Assembly (NCBI GenBank): GCA_937901055.1 | Contig: CALCGO010000349.1 | Span: forward strand, 1 to 7,787 | Source: an uncultured Rhodobacterales bacterium | GTDB lineage: Bacteria; Pseudomonadota; Alphaproteobacteria; Rhodobacterales; Rhodobacteraceae | Direction of reading: 5' to 3' | Length of the DNA stretch: 7,787 nt | Part shown: in pieces, positions 1 through 6,664 of the stretch | How positions within the stretch are numbered: the first letter of the stretch is position 1 | Layout of the letters: the number at the start of each line of letters is the position of its first letter | Program-made: the position numbers and the translations under genes | The notes under the pieces: model-generated | The model's database searches: none | What the model was told of the DNA's origin: nothing | Seen by the model: only the letters and a program-made list of their open reading frames with translations

Positions 1-1
1 C

Positions 2-1819
2 TATGTCGCCCGCTCCGACACGTTCATCGAGAAAGAAAGCCAGATCAATGAACAGATCGACCGCATGCGCCACTCGGCCACGCGCGCTTTGCTTGAGCGC
101 GACGATGTCATCATCGTGGCATCTGTCTCCTGCATATACGGGATTGGTTCTGTCGAAACCTACGGCGCAATGACACAAGACCTTGTCGTGGGCGAAAGCT
201 ACGATCAGCGCTCTGTCATGGCCGACCTCGTGGCCCAGCAATACAAACGCAACGATGCCGGCTTTCAGCGAGGCTCCTTCCGTGTGCGCGGCGACAGCCT
301 CGAGATCTGGCCCGCTCACCTTGATGACCGCGCATGGAAACTCAGCTTCTTTGGCGAAGAGCTCGAGAGCATTCAAGAAATCGATCCGCTCACAGGCGAA
401 AAAGCCGGCAGCATGGACAAAGTCCGCGTTTACGCGAATTCACACTATGTGACGCCTAAGCCAACGCTCCTACAAGCCATCCAGCAAATCAAAAAAGAGC
501 TACGCATACGGCTGGATCAATTCACAAACGAAGGCAAGCTCCTCGAAGCCCAGCGCCTTGAGCAGCGGACCAATTTTGACCTTGAAATGATGGAGGCCCA
601 AGGCTTCTGCAACGGGATCGAAAACTACTCGCGCTATCTTACGGGTCGCCTGACAGGCGAGCCGCCCCCCACGCTGTTTGAGTTTATCCCCGATAATGCA
701 ATCGTCTTTGCCGACGAAAGCCACGTTTCTGTGCCCCAAATTGGCGGCATGTATAAGGGCGACTACCGTCGCAAGTTCACGCTTTCTGAGCATGGCTTCC
801 GCCTGCCCTCTTGTATGGACAACCGCCCATTGAAATTTGAGGAGTGGGACGCGATGCGCTCCCAATCCGTCTTTGTCTCGGCAACACCGTCAAAATGGGA
901 GCTTGAGCAGTCAGGCGGAGTCTTTGCCGAGCAAGTGATCCGCCCCACAGGGCTTTTGGACCCGATGATCGAGATACGCCCTGTTGAAACACAGGTGGAC
1001 GACCTGCTAGATGAAGTAAAACGTGTGGCCGCCGCTGGCTACCGTATTCTCTGCACCACCCTCACCAAGCGCATGGCTGAGGACTTGACCGAATACATGC
1101 ATGAGCAAGGTGTGCGTGTGCGCTACATGCACTCTGAAATCGACACTCTCGAACGGATCGAGATCCTACGCGATCTACGCCTTGGGGCGTTTGATGTACT
1201 GATCGGGATCAACCTTCTGCGTGAGGGCCTCGATATTCCCGAATGTGGGCTGGTAGCCATCCTTGATGCAGATAAAGAGGGCTTTTTGCGCTCCGAAACG
1301 TCGCTCATCCAGACAATCGGTCGCGCCGCACGCAACGCAGAAGGCCGCGTAATCATGTATGCCGACAAAATCACCGGCTCCATGGAACGTGCCATGGGCG
1401 AGACAGACCGTCGCCGCGAAAAGCAGATTGCCTATAATATTGAACATGGGATCACGCCTGAAACTGTGAAGAAGAACGTCGATGACATCCTGTCTGGCCT
1501 CTACCAAGGCGATGTCGACATGAACCGCGTGACGGCACAGATCGACCCTGCCCTGCAAGGCAGCAATCTGCGCGCCATCCTCGACGGATTGCGCACCGAC
1601 ATGCGAAAAGCAGCCGAGAATTTGGAGTTCGAGGAGGCTGCAAGGCTGCGCGACGAGGTCAAACGTCTTGAAGCCGTCGATTTGGCCATCGCTGACGACC
1701 CGCTGGCAAGGCAACAAGCGGTGGCAAAGGCTGGGGAGGAAGCCACCAAGGCGCGGGGACGGTCAACGGCTGGTAGGCCGGGTCAGCGCGGCGGGAATGT
1801 GAAGCGGCGGGGGCGGTAG
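2..1819 (+). CDS. uvrB: UvrABC system protein B (excision nuclease helicase subunit), 5'-truncated by window edge
   Basis: UvrB is the damage-verifying, ATP-dependent subunit of nucleotide excision repair. It is loaded by UvrA and recruits UvrC in the cytoplasm. The open frame runs in from base 2; its first in-frame ATG (65) is internal, because the codons before it already read like UvrB (a YVARSDTFIEKES stretch). About 605 residues are present. Roughly the first 100-120, including the Walker A loop, lie outside the window. Visible landmarks are the DESH Walker B box (713-724), the QIGGMY stretch after it, the VSATPS and TTLTKRMAEDL helicase segments, the GINLLREGLD stretch, the QTIGRAARN motif VI (from about 1312), and a C-terminal UVR motif (NLEFEEAARLRDEV) that contacts UvrC. 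The tail is basic and Gly/Arg-rich, as I recall for Rhodobacterales UvrB. No frameshift is seen. The next ATG directly abuts the TAG stop. Confidence 0.97.
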   Translation, partial: YVARSDTFIEKESQINEQIDRMRHSATRALLERDDVIIVASVSCIYGIGSVETYGAMTQDLVVGESYDQRSVMADLVAQQYKRNDAGFQRGSFRVRGDSLEIWPAHLDDRAWKLSFFGEELESIQEIDPLTGEKAGSMDKVRVYANSHYVTPKPTLLQAIQQIKKELRIRLDQFTNEGKLLEAQRLEQRTNFDLEMMEAQGFCNGIENYSRYLTGRLTGEPPPTLFEFIPDNAIVFADESHVSVPQIGGMYKGDYRRKFTLSEHGFRLPSCMDNRPLKFEEWDAMRSQSVFVSATPSKWELEQSGGVFAEQVIRPTGLLDPMIEIRPVETQVDDLLDEVKRVAAAGYRILCTTLTKRMAEDLTEYMHEQGVRVRYMHSEIDTLERIEILRDLRLGAFDVLIGINLLREGLDIPECGLVAILDADKEGFLRSETSLIQTIGRAARNAEGRVIMYADKITGSMERAMGETDRRREKQIAYNIEHGITPETVKKNVDDILSGLYQGDVDMNRVTAQIDPALQGSNLRAILDGLRTDMRKAAENLEFEEAARLRDEVKRLEAVDLAIADDPLARQQAVAKAGEEATKARGRSTAGRPGQRGGNVKRRGR

Positions 1820-1981
1820 ATGCGCACTGCAATCATGCTAGGCGCAGCTGTCGGCCCAAATGGATTGGCCTCGCCTACCCTTGAGCGGCGCGCCAAACAT
1901 GCCGCAGCGCTGTATCTGGAGGGCAAGGTAGATCGAATCTTACTGACTGGTGGAATAGGCCAAACATCCACCAAAGTCTGA
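1820..1981 (+). pseudogene. N-terminal remnant of a YdcF/ElyC/SanA-type DUF218 protein
   Basis: A 53-codon frame starts at the base after the uvrB stop (TAGATG, same frame). It reads like the start of a DUF218 protein: a first beta strand (TAIMLGAAV), a Gly/Ser-Pro turn, a Leu-Glu-Arg-Arg...Ala helix (TLERRAKHAAALYLEGK), then a second strand ending LLTGGIG. Intact DUF218 domains continue for well over 100 more residues, with an Ser-Glu-Ala segment soon after the GG. Here the resemblance stops at about base 1960 and the frame ends six codons later in sequence belonging to the opposite-strand relic. DUF218 proteins are mostly membrane-linked and of poorly known function, some tied to envelope maintenance. 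I see no separate ribosome site, so any translation would be coupled to uvrB. A functional 53-aa protein is possible but less likely than a deletion remnant. The family assignment is from memory of the motif. Confidence 0.7.
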
Positions 1982-2122
1982 ATCTGCGGGAACAAAAGCC
2001 GCATTCAGATTGTTCGCATATGTATCCGAACCAGGTGTTCCATCCTGACTTGACCAGACACCAAGCCCTGACGAGAATTTTGGCGGCATTAAATGCACAC
2101 CATCTGTAACTACTTTATTCAT
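1940..2122 (-). pseudogene. N-terminal remnant of a roseobacter beta-helix (pectate-lyase/GH28-like) protein
   Basis: On the minus strand an ATG at 2122-2120, preceded by an AAAGGGA ribosome site, opens a 60-codon frame beginning MNKVVTDGVHLMPP. It continues with GVWSSQDGTPGSDTY and NAAFVPADSDFGGCL. I recognise this pattern from memory as the start of long Rhodobacterales proteins annotated as glycosyl hydrolase 28-related or right-handed beta-helix proteins, which run for several hundred residues. Here the resemblance ends at about base 1961 and the frame closes at 1940 inside the 3' end of the DUF218-like relic. An upstream in-frame ATG (2188) would add 22 residues (MPCERSLKH...), but this falls in the structured leader and lacks a ribosome site, so I prefer 2122. 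The promoter and leader appear to be retained, so a short peptide may still be made. The product's role is unknown. Confidence 0.65.
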
Positions 2123-2124
2123 GC

Positions 2125-2195
2125 GTTCCCTTTCTTCGTCCAACTTTGATCGTCGAACACCATGTTTGAGCGACCGCTCACATGGCAAAGGGAAC
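2125..2195 (-). promoter_or_regulatory. Nested inverted-repeat leader that could sequester the ribosome site
   Basis: Read on the minus strand, GTTCCCTTT (2195-2187) is perfectly complementary to AAAGGGAAC (2133-2125), which contains the ribosome site two bases before the ATG at 2122. Inside this 9-bp stem lies a second hairpin (about 2185-2160): CCATGT-GAGC pairs with GCTC-AA-ACATGG around a GGTC loop, with an AA bulge. A weaker third helix is possible (TTCG/CGAA). The shape is a closing stem with one or two inner hairpins, as in translational riboswitches or thermosensors, but I match it to no known class. A palindromic repeat element is the alternative. Confidence 0.45.
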
Positions 2196-2243
2196 TATCA
2201 ATGACTGATTAACACACACTCACTCGAGCGTGCGTTGCCCGCA

Positions 2244-2249
2244 ATTATA
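2244..2249 (-). promoter_or_regulatory. Candidate -10 box for the beta-helix relic
   Basis: The minus strand reads a perfect TATAAT here, about 120 bases before the ATG at 2122. Transcription would start near 2237, giving a leader of about 115 nt that contains the whole inverted-repeat structure. No good -35 box is seen at 16-18 bp spacing (AACGCA at 17), so a housekeeping sigma promoter is only tentative. The rest of 2196-2294 shows no gene, no RNA gene and no convincing terminator after yqeY. Confidence 0.3.
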
Positions 2250-2294
2250 GCTTGATGAGATCGAACTGCGTTACTTCAGGCTTAGTAATGGTAA

Positions 2295-2753
2295 TTAGTT
2301 TTTGGTCAAAGCGGCCTTAACGAGCGCACCTGCCGCGCCAAAATCAATTTGGCCCGTGTATTTGGATTTGAGGATACCCATGACTTTCCCCATGTCGCGA
2401 ATGCTCTCGGCGCCAGTATCAGAAATTGCTTGAGCAATCACAGCCTCGGTCTTCTCTGCGCTGAGTTGGCGAGGCAAAAACTCTTCAATGATCACAATCT
2501 CAGAGAGCTCTCGTTCTGAAAGATCAAGCCGGTTTCCTTCTTCATATACCCTAGCGCTCTCTTGGCGTTGCTTGACCATCTTTACCAAGATCGCGAGCAC
2601 GTCTTCATCGCTTACTCTAGCATCATTTCCATCACTTCGGGCAGCGATATCACGGTCCTTAATCGCGGCGCTGATAAGGCGTAACGTTGACAGTCGGTTA
2701 CTGTTTTTGTCTTTCATCGCTTGCTTTAAAGCAGCATTGATCTCGTCGCGCAT
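2295..2753 (-). CDS. GatB/YqeY domain-containing protein
   Basis: This is a 152-residue stand-alone YqeY protein, close to the usual length of about 150. The family resembles the C-terminal tail domain of the GatB subunit of tRNA-dependent amidotransferase. It is thought to contact tRNA or act near it, but its function is not settled. Family features visible here are the N-terminal MRDEINAALKQAMKDKN helix, the STLRLISAAIKDRDIAAR helix, the central VKQRQESARVYEEGNR and ...IEEFLPRQLS segment, and the C-terminal ...RDMGKVMGILKSKYTGQIDFGAAGALVKAAL tail domain, here broken by ellipses. The gene is divergent from carA across 144 bp, an arrangement I recall in Rhodobacterales. A purine-rich AAGGG lies about 11 bases before the ATG, so the ribosome site is weak. 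The protein is probably cytoplasmic, with no signal peptide or membrane segment. Confidence 0.93.
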   Translation of the reverse strand: MRDEINAALKQAMKDKNSNRLSTLRLISAAIKDRDIAARSDGNDARVSDEDVLAILVKMVKQRQESARVYEEGNRLDLSERELSEIVIIEEFLPRQLSAEKTEAVIAQAISDTGAESIRDMGKVMGILKSKYTGQIDFGAAGALVKAALTKN

Positions 2754-2838
2754 CTGTTATTGGCCCTTGGCTTTGGTTGCATTGCAGCTAAATGACATTA
2801 ACGAAATGCGACCACACTGACAACCACTGCATGAGCCC

Positions 2839-2867
2839 TTGACCCTCGGCCCCACCAGACGTAGGAC
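2839..2867 (+). promoter_or_regulatory. Possible carA promoter
   Basis: TTGACC (2839-2844) matches the -35 consensus at five of six positions. Seventeen bases downstream lies TAGGAC (2862-2867), a poor -10 box. Transcription would start near 2874, giving a leader of about 24 nt. The 8-mer ACCAGACG occurs at 2854-2861 inside the spacer and again at 2879-2886, next to the ribosome site. The match is weak overall. Confidence 0.3.
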
Positions 2868-2885
2868 TACGCAAATTTACCAGAC

Positions 2886-2889
2886 GGAG
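2886..2889 (+). promoter_or_regulatory. Ribosome binding site that sets the carA start
   Basis: GGAG sits 8 bases before the ATG at 2898. An in-frame GTG at 2889 overlaps this site and has no ribosome site of its own, so ATG 2898 is the preferred start. Confidence 0.6.
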
Positions 2890-2897
2890 TGACTCAC

Positions 2898-4052
2898 ATG
2901 GCGCAGGCAAACCCCTCGCATCCAACCGCATGTCTAGCGCTTGCTGATGGAACGCTTTTTTACGGCCACGGCTTTGGGGCAACGGGCCAATGCGTAGCAG
3001 AACTCTGCTTCAACACTGCAATGACCGGTTATCAAGAGATAATGACGGACCCTTCATACGCGGGGCAGATCGTCACGTTCACTTTTCCTCACATCGGAAA
3101 CACTGGCATAAACGCCGAGGACGATGAAACAGCAGAGCCTGTTGCGGAAGGGATGGTTGTAAAGTGGGACCCCACCTCGCCCAGCAGCTGGCGCTCCACT
3201 GAAACTCTGTCTAGCTGGCTTGCATCACGCAAGCGCATTGCAATCGGCGGCGTTGATACCCGGCGACTTACACGCGCGATCCGGCAGCAGGGAGCGCCTC
3301 ACGTAGCGCTTGAGCACAACGAAAGCGGCAATTTTGACACCGATGCTCTCGTTAAGGCTGCTCGTGATTTTGCAGGTTTGGAAGGCATGGACCTTGCAAA
3401 GCAGGTCACATGTTCGCAATCCTACCGGTGGGATGAAATGCGCTGGGCTTGGCCTGAAGGCTACCAAACCCAAACCGAACCAAAGCATAAAGTCGTCGCG
3501 ATTGACTACGGTGCAAAGCGCAATATTTTGCGGTGTCTCGCTTCCACTGGCTGCGAAGTGGTAGTGCTTCCAGCCGATGCGACTGCCCAAGACATTCTGG
3601 CCCACAATCCTGATGGCGTTTTCCTTTCAAATGGCCCTGGCGATCCAGCAGCGACAGGCGTCTACGCCGTTCCGATGATCAAGGAAATTCTTGAAAAAAC
3701 AGACCTACCAGTGTTTGGAATTTGTCTTGGCCACCAGATGCTTGCATTAGCGTTGGGCGGGAAAACCATAAAGATGAATCATGGTCATCATGGCGCAAAC
3801 CACCCTGTAAAGGACCTGGAAACAGGCAAGGTCGAAATCACCTCGATGAACCACGGCTTTGCAGTTGATGCCCAGTCTCTTCCCTCAGGCGTCAGACAAA
3901 CTCATGTCTCATTGTTTGATGGGTCAAATTGTGGGATCGCTCTTGATGGAAGACCAGTCTACTCAGTTCAGCACCATCCAGAAGCAAGCCCTGGTCCTCA
4001 AGACAGCTTTTATCTTTTTGAAAAATTCGCAGATTACATGTCAAAGTCTTAA
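2898..4052 (+). CDS. carA: Carbamoyl-phosphate synthase small (glutaminase) subunit
   Basis: CarA hydrolyses glutamine and passes ammonia through a tunnel to CarB, which makes carbamoyl phosphate for pyrimidine and arginine synthesis in the cytoplasm. From ATG 2898 the product is 384 residues, the usual size. The N-terminal small-chain domain (about 1-150) shows LADGTLFYGHGFGA, FNTAMTGYQEIMTDPSYAGQ and VDTRRLTRAIR. The C-terminal class I glutamine amidotransferase domain (about 190-375) shows LSNGPGDP, the nucleophile elbow FGICLGHQ with Cys276, the TSMNHGFAV loop, and the His360/Glu362 pair in VQHHPEASPGP. The catalytic triad is complete. No carB follows; the next gene is a glycosyltransferase, so the large subunit must be encoded elsewhere. 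The gene is divergent from yqeY. No attenuator was recognised in the leader. Confidence 0.97.
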   Translation: MAQANPSHPTACLALADGTLFYGHGFGATGQCVAELCFNTAMTGYQEIMTDPSYAGQIVTFTFPHIGNTGINAEDDETAEPVAEGMVVKWDPTSPSSWRSTETLSSWLASRKRIAIGGVDTRRLTRAIRQQGAPHVALEHNESGNFDTDALVKAARDFAGLEGMDLAKQVTCSQSYRWDEMRWAWPEGYQTQTEPKHKVVAIDYGAKRNILRCLASTGCEVVVLPADATAQDILAHNPDGVFLSNGPGDPAATGVYAVPMIKEILEKTDLPVFGICLGHQMLALALGGKTIKMNHGHHGANHPVKDLETGKVEITSMNHGFAVDAQSLPSGVRQTHVSLFDGSNCGIALDGRPVYSVQHHPEASPGPQDSFYLFEKFADYMSKS

Positions 4053-4067
4053 CAGAGGTAGCTTACG

Positions 4068-4104
4068 TTAACCCACTGTTAAGACTTGATTAACATCAAG
4101 TTAA
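4068..4104 (+). promoter_or_regulatory. Array of CtrA-type boxes: four TTAA half-sites at 11-bp steps
   Basis: TTAA occurs at 4068, 4079, 4090 and 4101, each separated by exactly 7 bases, giving three overlapping TTAA-N7-TTAA boxes. The last is followed by C, as in the TTAA-N7-TTAAC consensus for the alphaproteobacterial response regulator CtrA. A near match (TTGA) continues the phase at 4112. The array ends 52 bp before the glycosyltransferase ATG. AT-rich -10 candidates (TACTCT at 4117, TATGAA at 4122) lie just downstream, so the array could overlap the -35 region of an activated promoter. A perfect 7-bp inverted repeat (4084-4090 / 4095-4101) is embedded in it. No other sensible target lies on this side of carA. 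CtrA binding is inferred from sequence only. Confidence 0.65.
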
Positions 4105-4156
4105 CCAAGTTTGAATACTCTATGAACGTTAGTTTTTCGTTTTCAGAGTAATCAGT

Positions 4157-6070
4157 ATGTACATCTCTAGACATCACGGATGTGAAGCCCCAACGAGCTT
4201 TGGAAGTTTTCTGGTTTCGGCCGGATATATTTCCTCTGGAGAGCTTTTTGAGGCCCGCACAGAAAGCATGCGTCTTAATTGCTCGGTTATTAGCTCTCTT
4301 CAATCCACGGGTAGACTAAACAACAACACACTTTCCCAAGCGAGTGCTCGTTTCTTAAGGCTTGGAATAATCGATATCGTAAAGACACCACCTGATCCAA
4401 CTCTAGCAGCTCTATTTGACCCCGCTTTGCTTTTGCGTTTCGGGGTGCTGCCATGGCAAAAAGAGGCCGAGAAAACTGTACTGCTCTGCGCAAACCACGA
4501 GAGCTACAGGTCATTTCTCTCTCACGTCGATACCGATCCTAGTCAGTTTGAGATCGGCATCGCAAAGCATGACGAAATTTTTGAGTGGTTGATCCACTAT
4601 CACAATGGCACCTTAGTCTCTCGGGCCTCCGCTCGCGTATCCGAAAACGAAAGCTGTCGAACATGGGAAGTGCATACGAGTCGGCGAAGGTTGGCAATGA
4701 CACTGTTTGGAATATCGGCTCTCTTAATGTTGGTCGCGATATTCCCCCATGCCGTCTTAGGGCTCTTTTCTATTTGGGCGATAGTGACCCTATTTATCTC
4801 AGCCATTATGCGCCTCTCAGCCTATGTCGCGGAAGTCTCCACCGACCCCGGTGAAACACCGCCTCCTTGCCCACAAGATCAACTGCCAACAATTTCGGTA
4901 CTGATCCCTTTATTCAAAGAGCGCGAAATAGTTTCGGATCTCCTGAAACGCCTGAGCAAACTGACCTATCCCAAGGCACTACTTGATGTAAATCTGGTCG
5001 TAGAAACAAACGATGCGCTCACTAAGTCCGCATTGGAAAACTACAATTTTCCAAAATGGATGCGGGTCATTGAGGTTCCTGAAGGTGCGCCCAAGACGAA
5101 GCCAAGAGCTATGAATTACGCTCTCGACTTCTGTAAGGGCGATATTGTCGGCATTTGGGATGCGGAAGATGCACCAGCACCGGACCAGCTAGAAGTGGTG
5201 GCAAGTCGCTTTCACGTAGCGGGCACGGATCTTGTCTGCTTACAGGGAATATTGGACTACTATAACAGTAAACAAAACTGGCTAGCTCGGTGCTTCACAA
5301 TTGAATACGCAGCTTGGTTTCGCTTGATTCTACCCGGGATGTCAAAACTTGGCCTCGCAATACCGCTGGGTGGAACAACGCTTTTTTTTAAGCGAGATGT
5401 TCTCGAAGCTTTAGGGGGCTGGGACGCTCACAATGTAACGGAAGATGCGGACCTAGGGTTCAGGCTTGCGCGGCACGGCTATCGCACAGATGTTATCCCA
5501 ACGCGAACTGGGGAAGAAGCAAATTGTCGACTTTGGCCATGGGTTCGTCAACGTTCTCGTTGGCTCAAGGGGTACATGGTCACTTATCTTGTCCACATGA
5601 GAAAGCCATCAAAGCTGCTGAAACAGCTTGGTCTTTGGCGCTTTATTGGCTTTCAAGCACATTTCTTAACGGCATTGTCACAGTTCGTACTAGCCCCTGT
5701 ATTGTGGAGTTTCTGGCTGGTTTTGTTCGGCCTTCCCCACCCTTTGGAAGCTTTTGTTTCTCACAATACTCTTGTTGTTTTAGGCCTCTCGTTTCTGGCT
5801 ATCGAGCTCATTAACGCACTGATAAACGCAACCGCTGTTTCAAAATCAGAGCTTCGGCACCTGTTCTTTTGGGTCCCAACCATGCATTTTTACTACCCAC
5901 TAGGTGCCATCGCCGCATATAAGGCTTTGTTCGAGTTGATTGTGAAGCCATTCTACTGGGACAAAACCCAGCATGGGCTTTCTGTCGAAAACACGCGCAG
6001 AGGAAAGCCTAACGAGTCACCCGCTAGTTTTGGCGGCATCAAGTTTGAGGCGCGTAACAAAAGCTTTTGA
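4157..6070 (+). CDS. Membrane family-2 glycosyltransferase with N-terminal MshEN-like domain (polysaccharide synthase type)
   Basis: This 637-residue protein probably polymerises a surface polysaccharide at the inner membrane from a nucleotide sugar. Residues 1-150 resemble the type II secretion ATPase N-domain (MshEN-like): 14-37 (FGSFLVSAGYISSGEL) and 43-66 (VISSLQSTGRLNNNTL) are two repeats of a 24-residue pattern, 5 residues apart. Two membrane helices follow (about 181-198 and 200-220). The cytoplasmic GT2 domain (about 245-480) has ISVLIPLFKE, Asp286 in VVETND, DAED at 335-338, TEDADLGFRL with TED at 428-430, and QRSRW at 465-469. These are all the core motifs of a processive beta-glycosyltransferase of the CesA/NfrB/XagB kind. 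About three hydrophobic segments make up the C-terminus. There is no PilZ domain. The ribosome site is weak (AGAG, 8 bases before the ATG). A CtrA-type array precedes the gene. The 3' end overlaps the convergent GntR gene by 54 bp. The sugar and the product are unknown. Confidence 0.88.
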   Translation: MYISRHHGCEAPTSFGSFLVSAGYISSGELFEARTESMRLNCSVISSLQSTGRLNNNTLSQASARFLRLGIIDIVKTPPDPTLAALFDPALLLRFGVLPWQKEAEKTVLLCANHESYRSFLSHVDTDPSQFEIGIAKHDEIFEWLIHYHNGTLVSRASARVSENESCRTWEVHTSRRRLAMTLFGISALLMLVAIFPHAVLGLFSIWAIVTLFISAIMRLSAYVAEVSTDPGETPPPCPQDQLPTISVLIPLFKEREIVSDLLKRLSKLTYPKALLDVNLVVETNDALTKSALENYNFPKWMRVIEVPEGAPKTKPRAMNYALDFCKGDIVGIWDAEDAPAPDQLEVVASRFHVAGTDLVCLQGILDYYNSKQNWLARCFTIEYAAWFRLILPGMSKLGLAIPLGGTTLFFKRDVLEALGGWDAHNVTEDADLGFRLARHGYRTDVIPTRTGEEANCRLWPWVRQRSRWLKGYMVTYLVHMRKPSKLLKQLGLWRFIGFQAHFLTALSQFVLAPVLWSFWLVLFGLPHPLEAFVSHNTLVVLGLSFLAIELINALINATAVSKSELRHLFFWVPTMHFYYPLGAIAAYKALFELIVKPFYWDKTQHGLSVENTRRGKPNESPASFGGIKFEARNKSF

Positions 6071-6664
6071 TATATGGGCCTTCAGAGCTTCTCGTGCCTT
6101 TTGTTCATCGCGTGCTTCAATTGCTTTGACAATCATGTCATGTTCTTCAAGAGCCTTGGTGCTACGTCCCTCTGCAGCGAGGGATGTTGTTGCCATAAGC
6201 GCCATAGATTGATGCACCAGATTGAGCTGTTGGACTAAAAACCTATTGTGAGACGCTAAATGTATCTGCCTATGAAACCGACGGTTGGCTTGTGCGAGCG
6301 CATTCGGGTCATCCAACAACAAACGGTCTTCTTCCATCATTTCACGCAGTACTCGCATTTCTTCGTCCGTAGCGTGTCTGGCTGCCAGTTGAGCCGCCAA
6401 ACCCTCAAGCTCGGCACGCACAGAATACAATTCGGCCATCTGGTTGTGGTCAAGAGAGGCAACAATCAGACTACGCCCGTCACGTGTTAGCAAGGATTGC
6501 GTTTCTAGACGCTGCAATGCCTCACGGATAGGGGTGCGAGACACGCCAAAGCGTTCGGCTAGTTCGTTCTCGACCAACCTATCACCAGGACGGTACACGC
6601 CCCGATCAATCGCTTCCAAAATAAGACCGTATGCATCTTTTTGGTTCGGTTTTGGCTCTTTCAT
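6017..6664 (-). CDS. GntR-family transcriptional regulator, FCD (FadR/VanR) subfamily
   Basis: A 215-residue DNA-binding regulator. Residues about 10-68 form the GntR winged helix, with the typical GVYRPGDRLVENELAERFG and VSRTPIREALQRLE segments. Residues about 75-205 form the all-helical FCD ligand domain. Its likely metal/effector site shows Asn127 (where Asp or Asn is usual) and His131 in NRRFHRQI, His175 in EEHDMIV and His197 in KAHI. Family members sense small organic acids or sugar acids and usually repress a neighbouring catabolic operon; the effector here cannot be told. The ATG has a good AGAAGGA ribosome site. The gene is divergent from the HAD nucleotidase gene across 98 bp, so it may control itself and possibly that gene, but no clear operator palindrome was found there. 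No transport or catabolic genes lie beside it in the window. Confidence 0.93.
   Translation of the reverse strand: MKEPKPNQKDAYGLILEAIDRGVYRPGDRLVENELAERFGVSRTPIREALQRLETQSLLTRDGRSLIVASLDHNQMAELYSVRAELEGLAAQLAARHATDEEMRVLREMMEEDRLLLDDPNALAQANRRFHRQIHLASHNRFLVQQLNLVHQSMALMATTSLAAEGRSTKALEEHDMIVKAIEARDEQKAREALKAHISKAFVTRLKLDAAKTSG

Noticed and set aside
500..865. 121-codon minus-strand frame inside uvrB
   Set aside because: It lies wholly antisense to well-conserved UvrB sequence, has no recognisable product and is explained as a shadow frame.
1175..1717. 180-codon minus-strand frame over the uvrB 3' half
   Set aside because: Antisense to conserved helicase motifs of UvrB; no domain recognised.
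2273..2294. Weak hairpin (TTACT/AGTAA) after yqeY as terminator
   Set aside because: Five A/T-rich pairs and no T-run on the minus strand.
2889..2897. GTG start adding three residues to CarA
   Set aside because: It overlaps the GGAG ribosome site, which is well placed for ATG 2898.
3225..3605. 126-codon minus-strand frame inside carA
   Set aside because: Shadow of the carA coding frame; no family resemblance.
4084..4101. Inverted repeat after carA as an intrinsic terminator
   Set aside because: The 7-bp stem is A/T-rich with no following T-run; the symmetry is better explained by the phased TTAA array.
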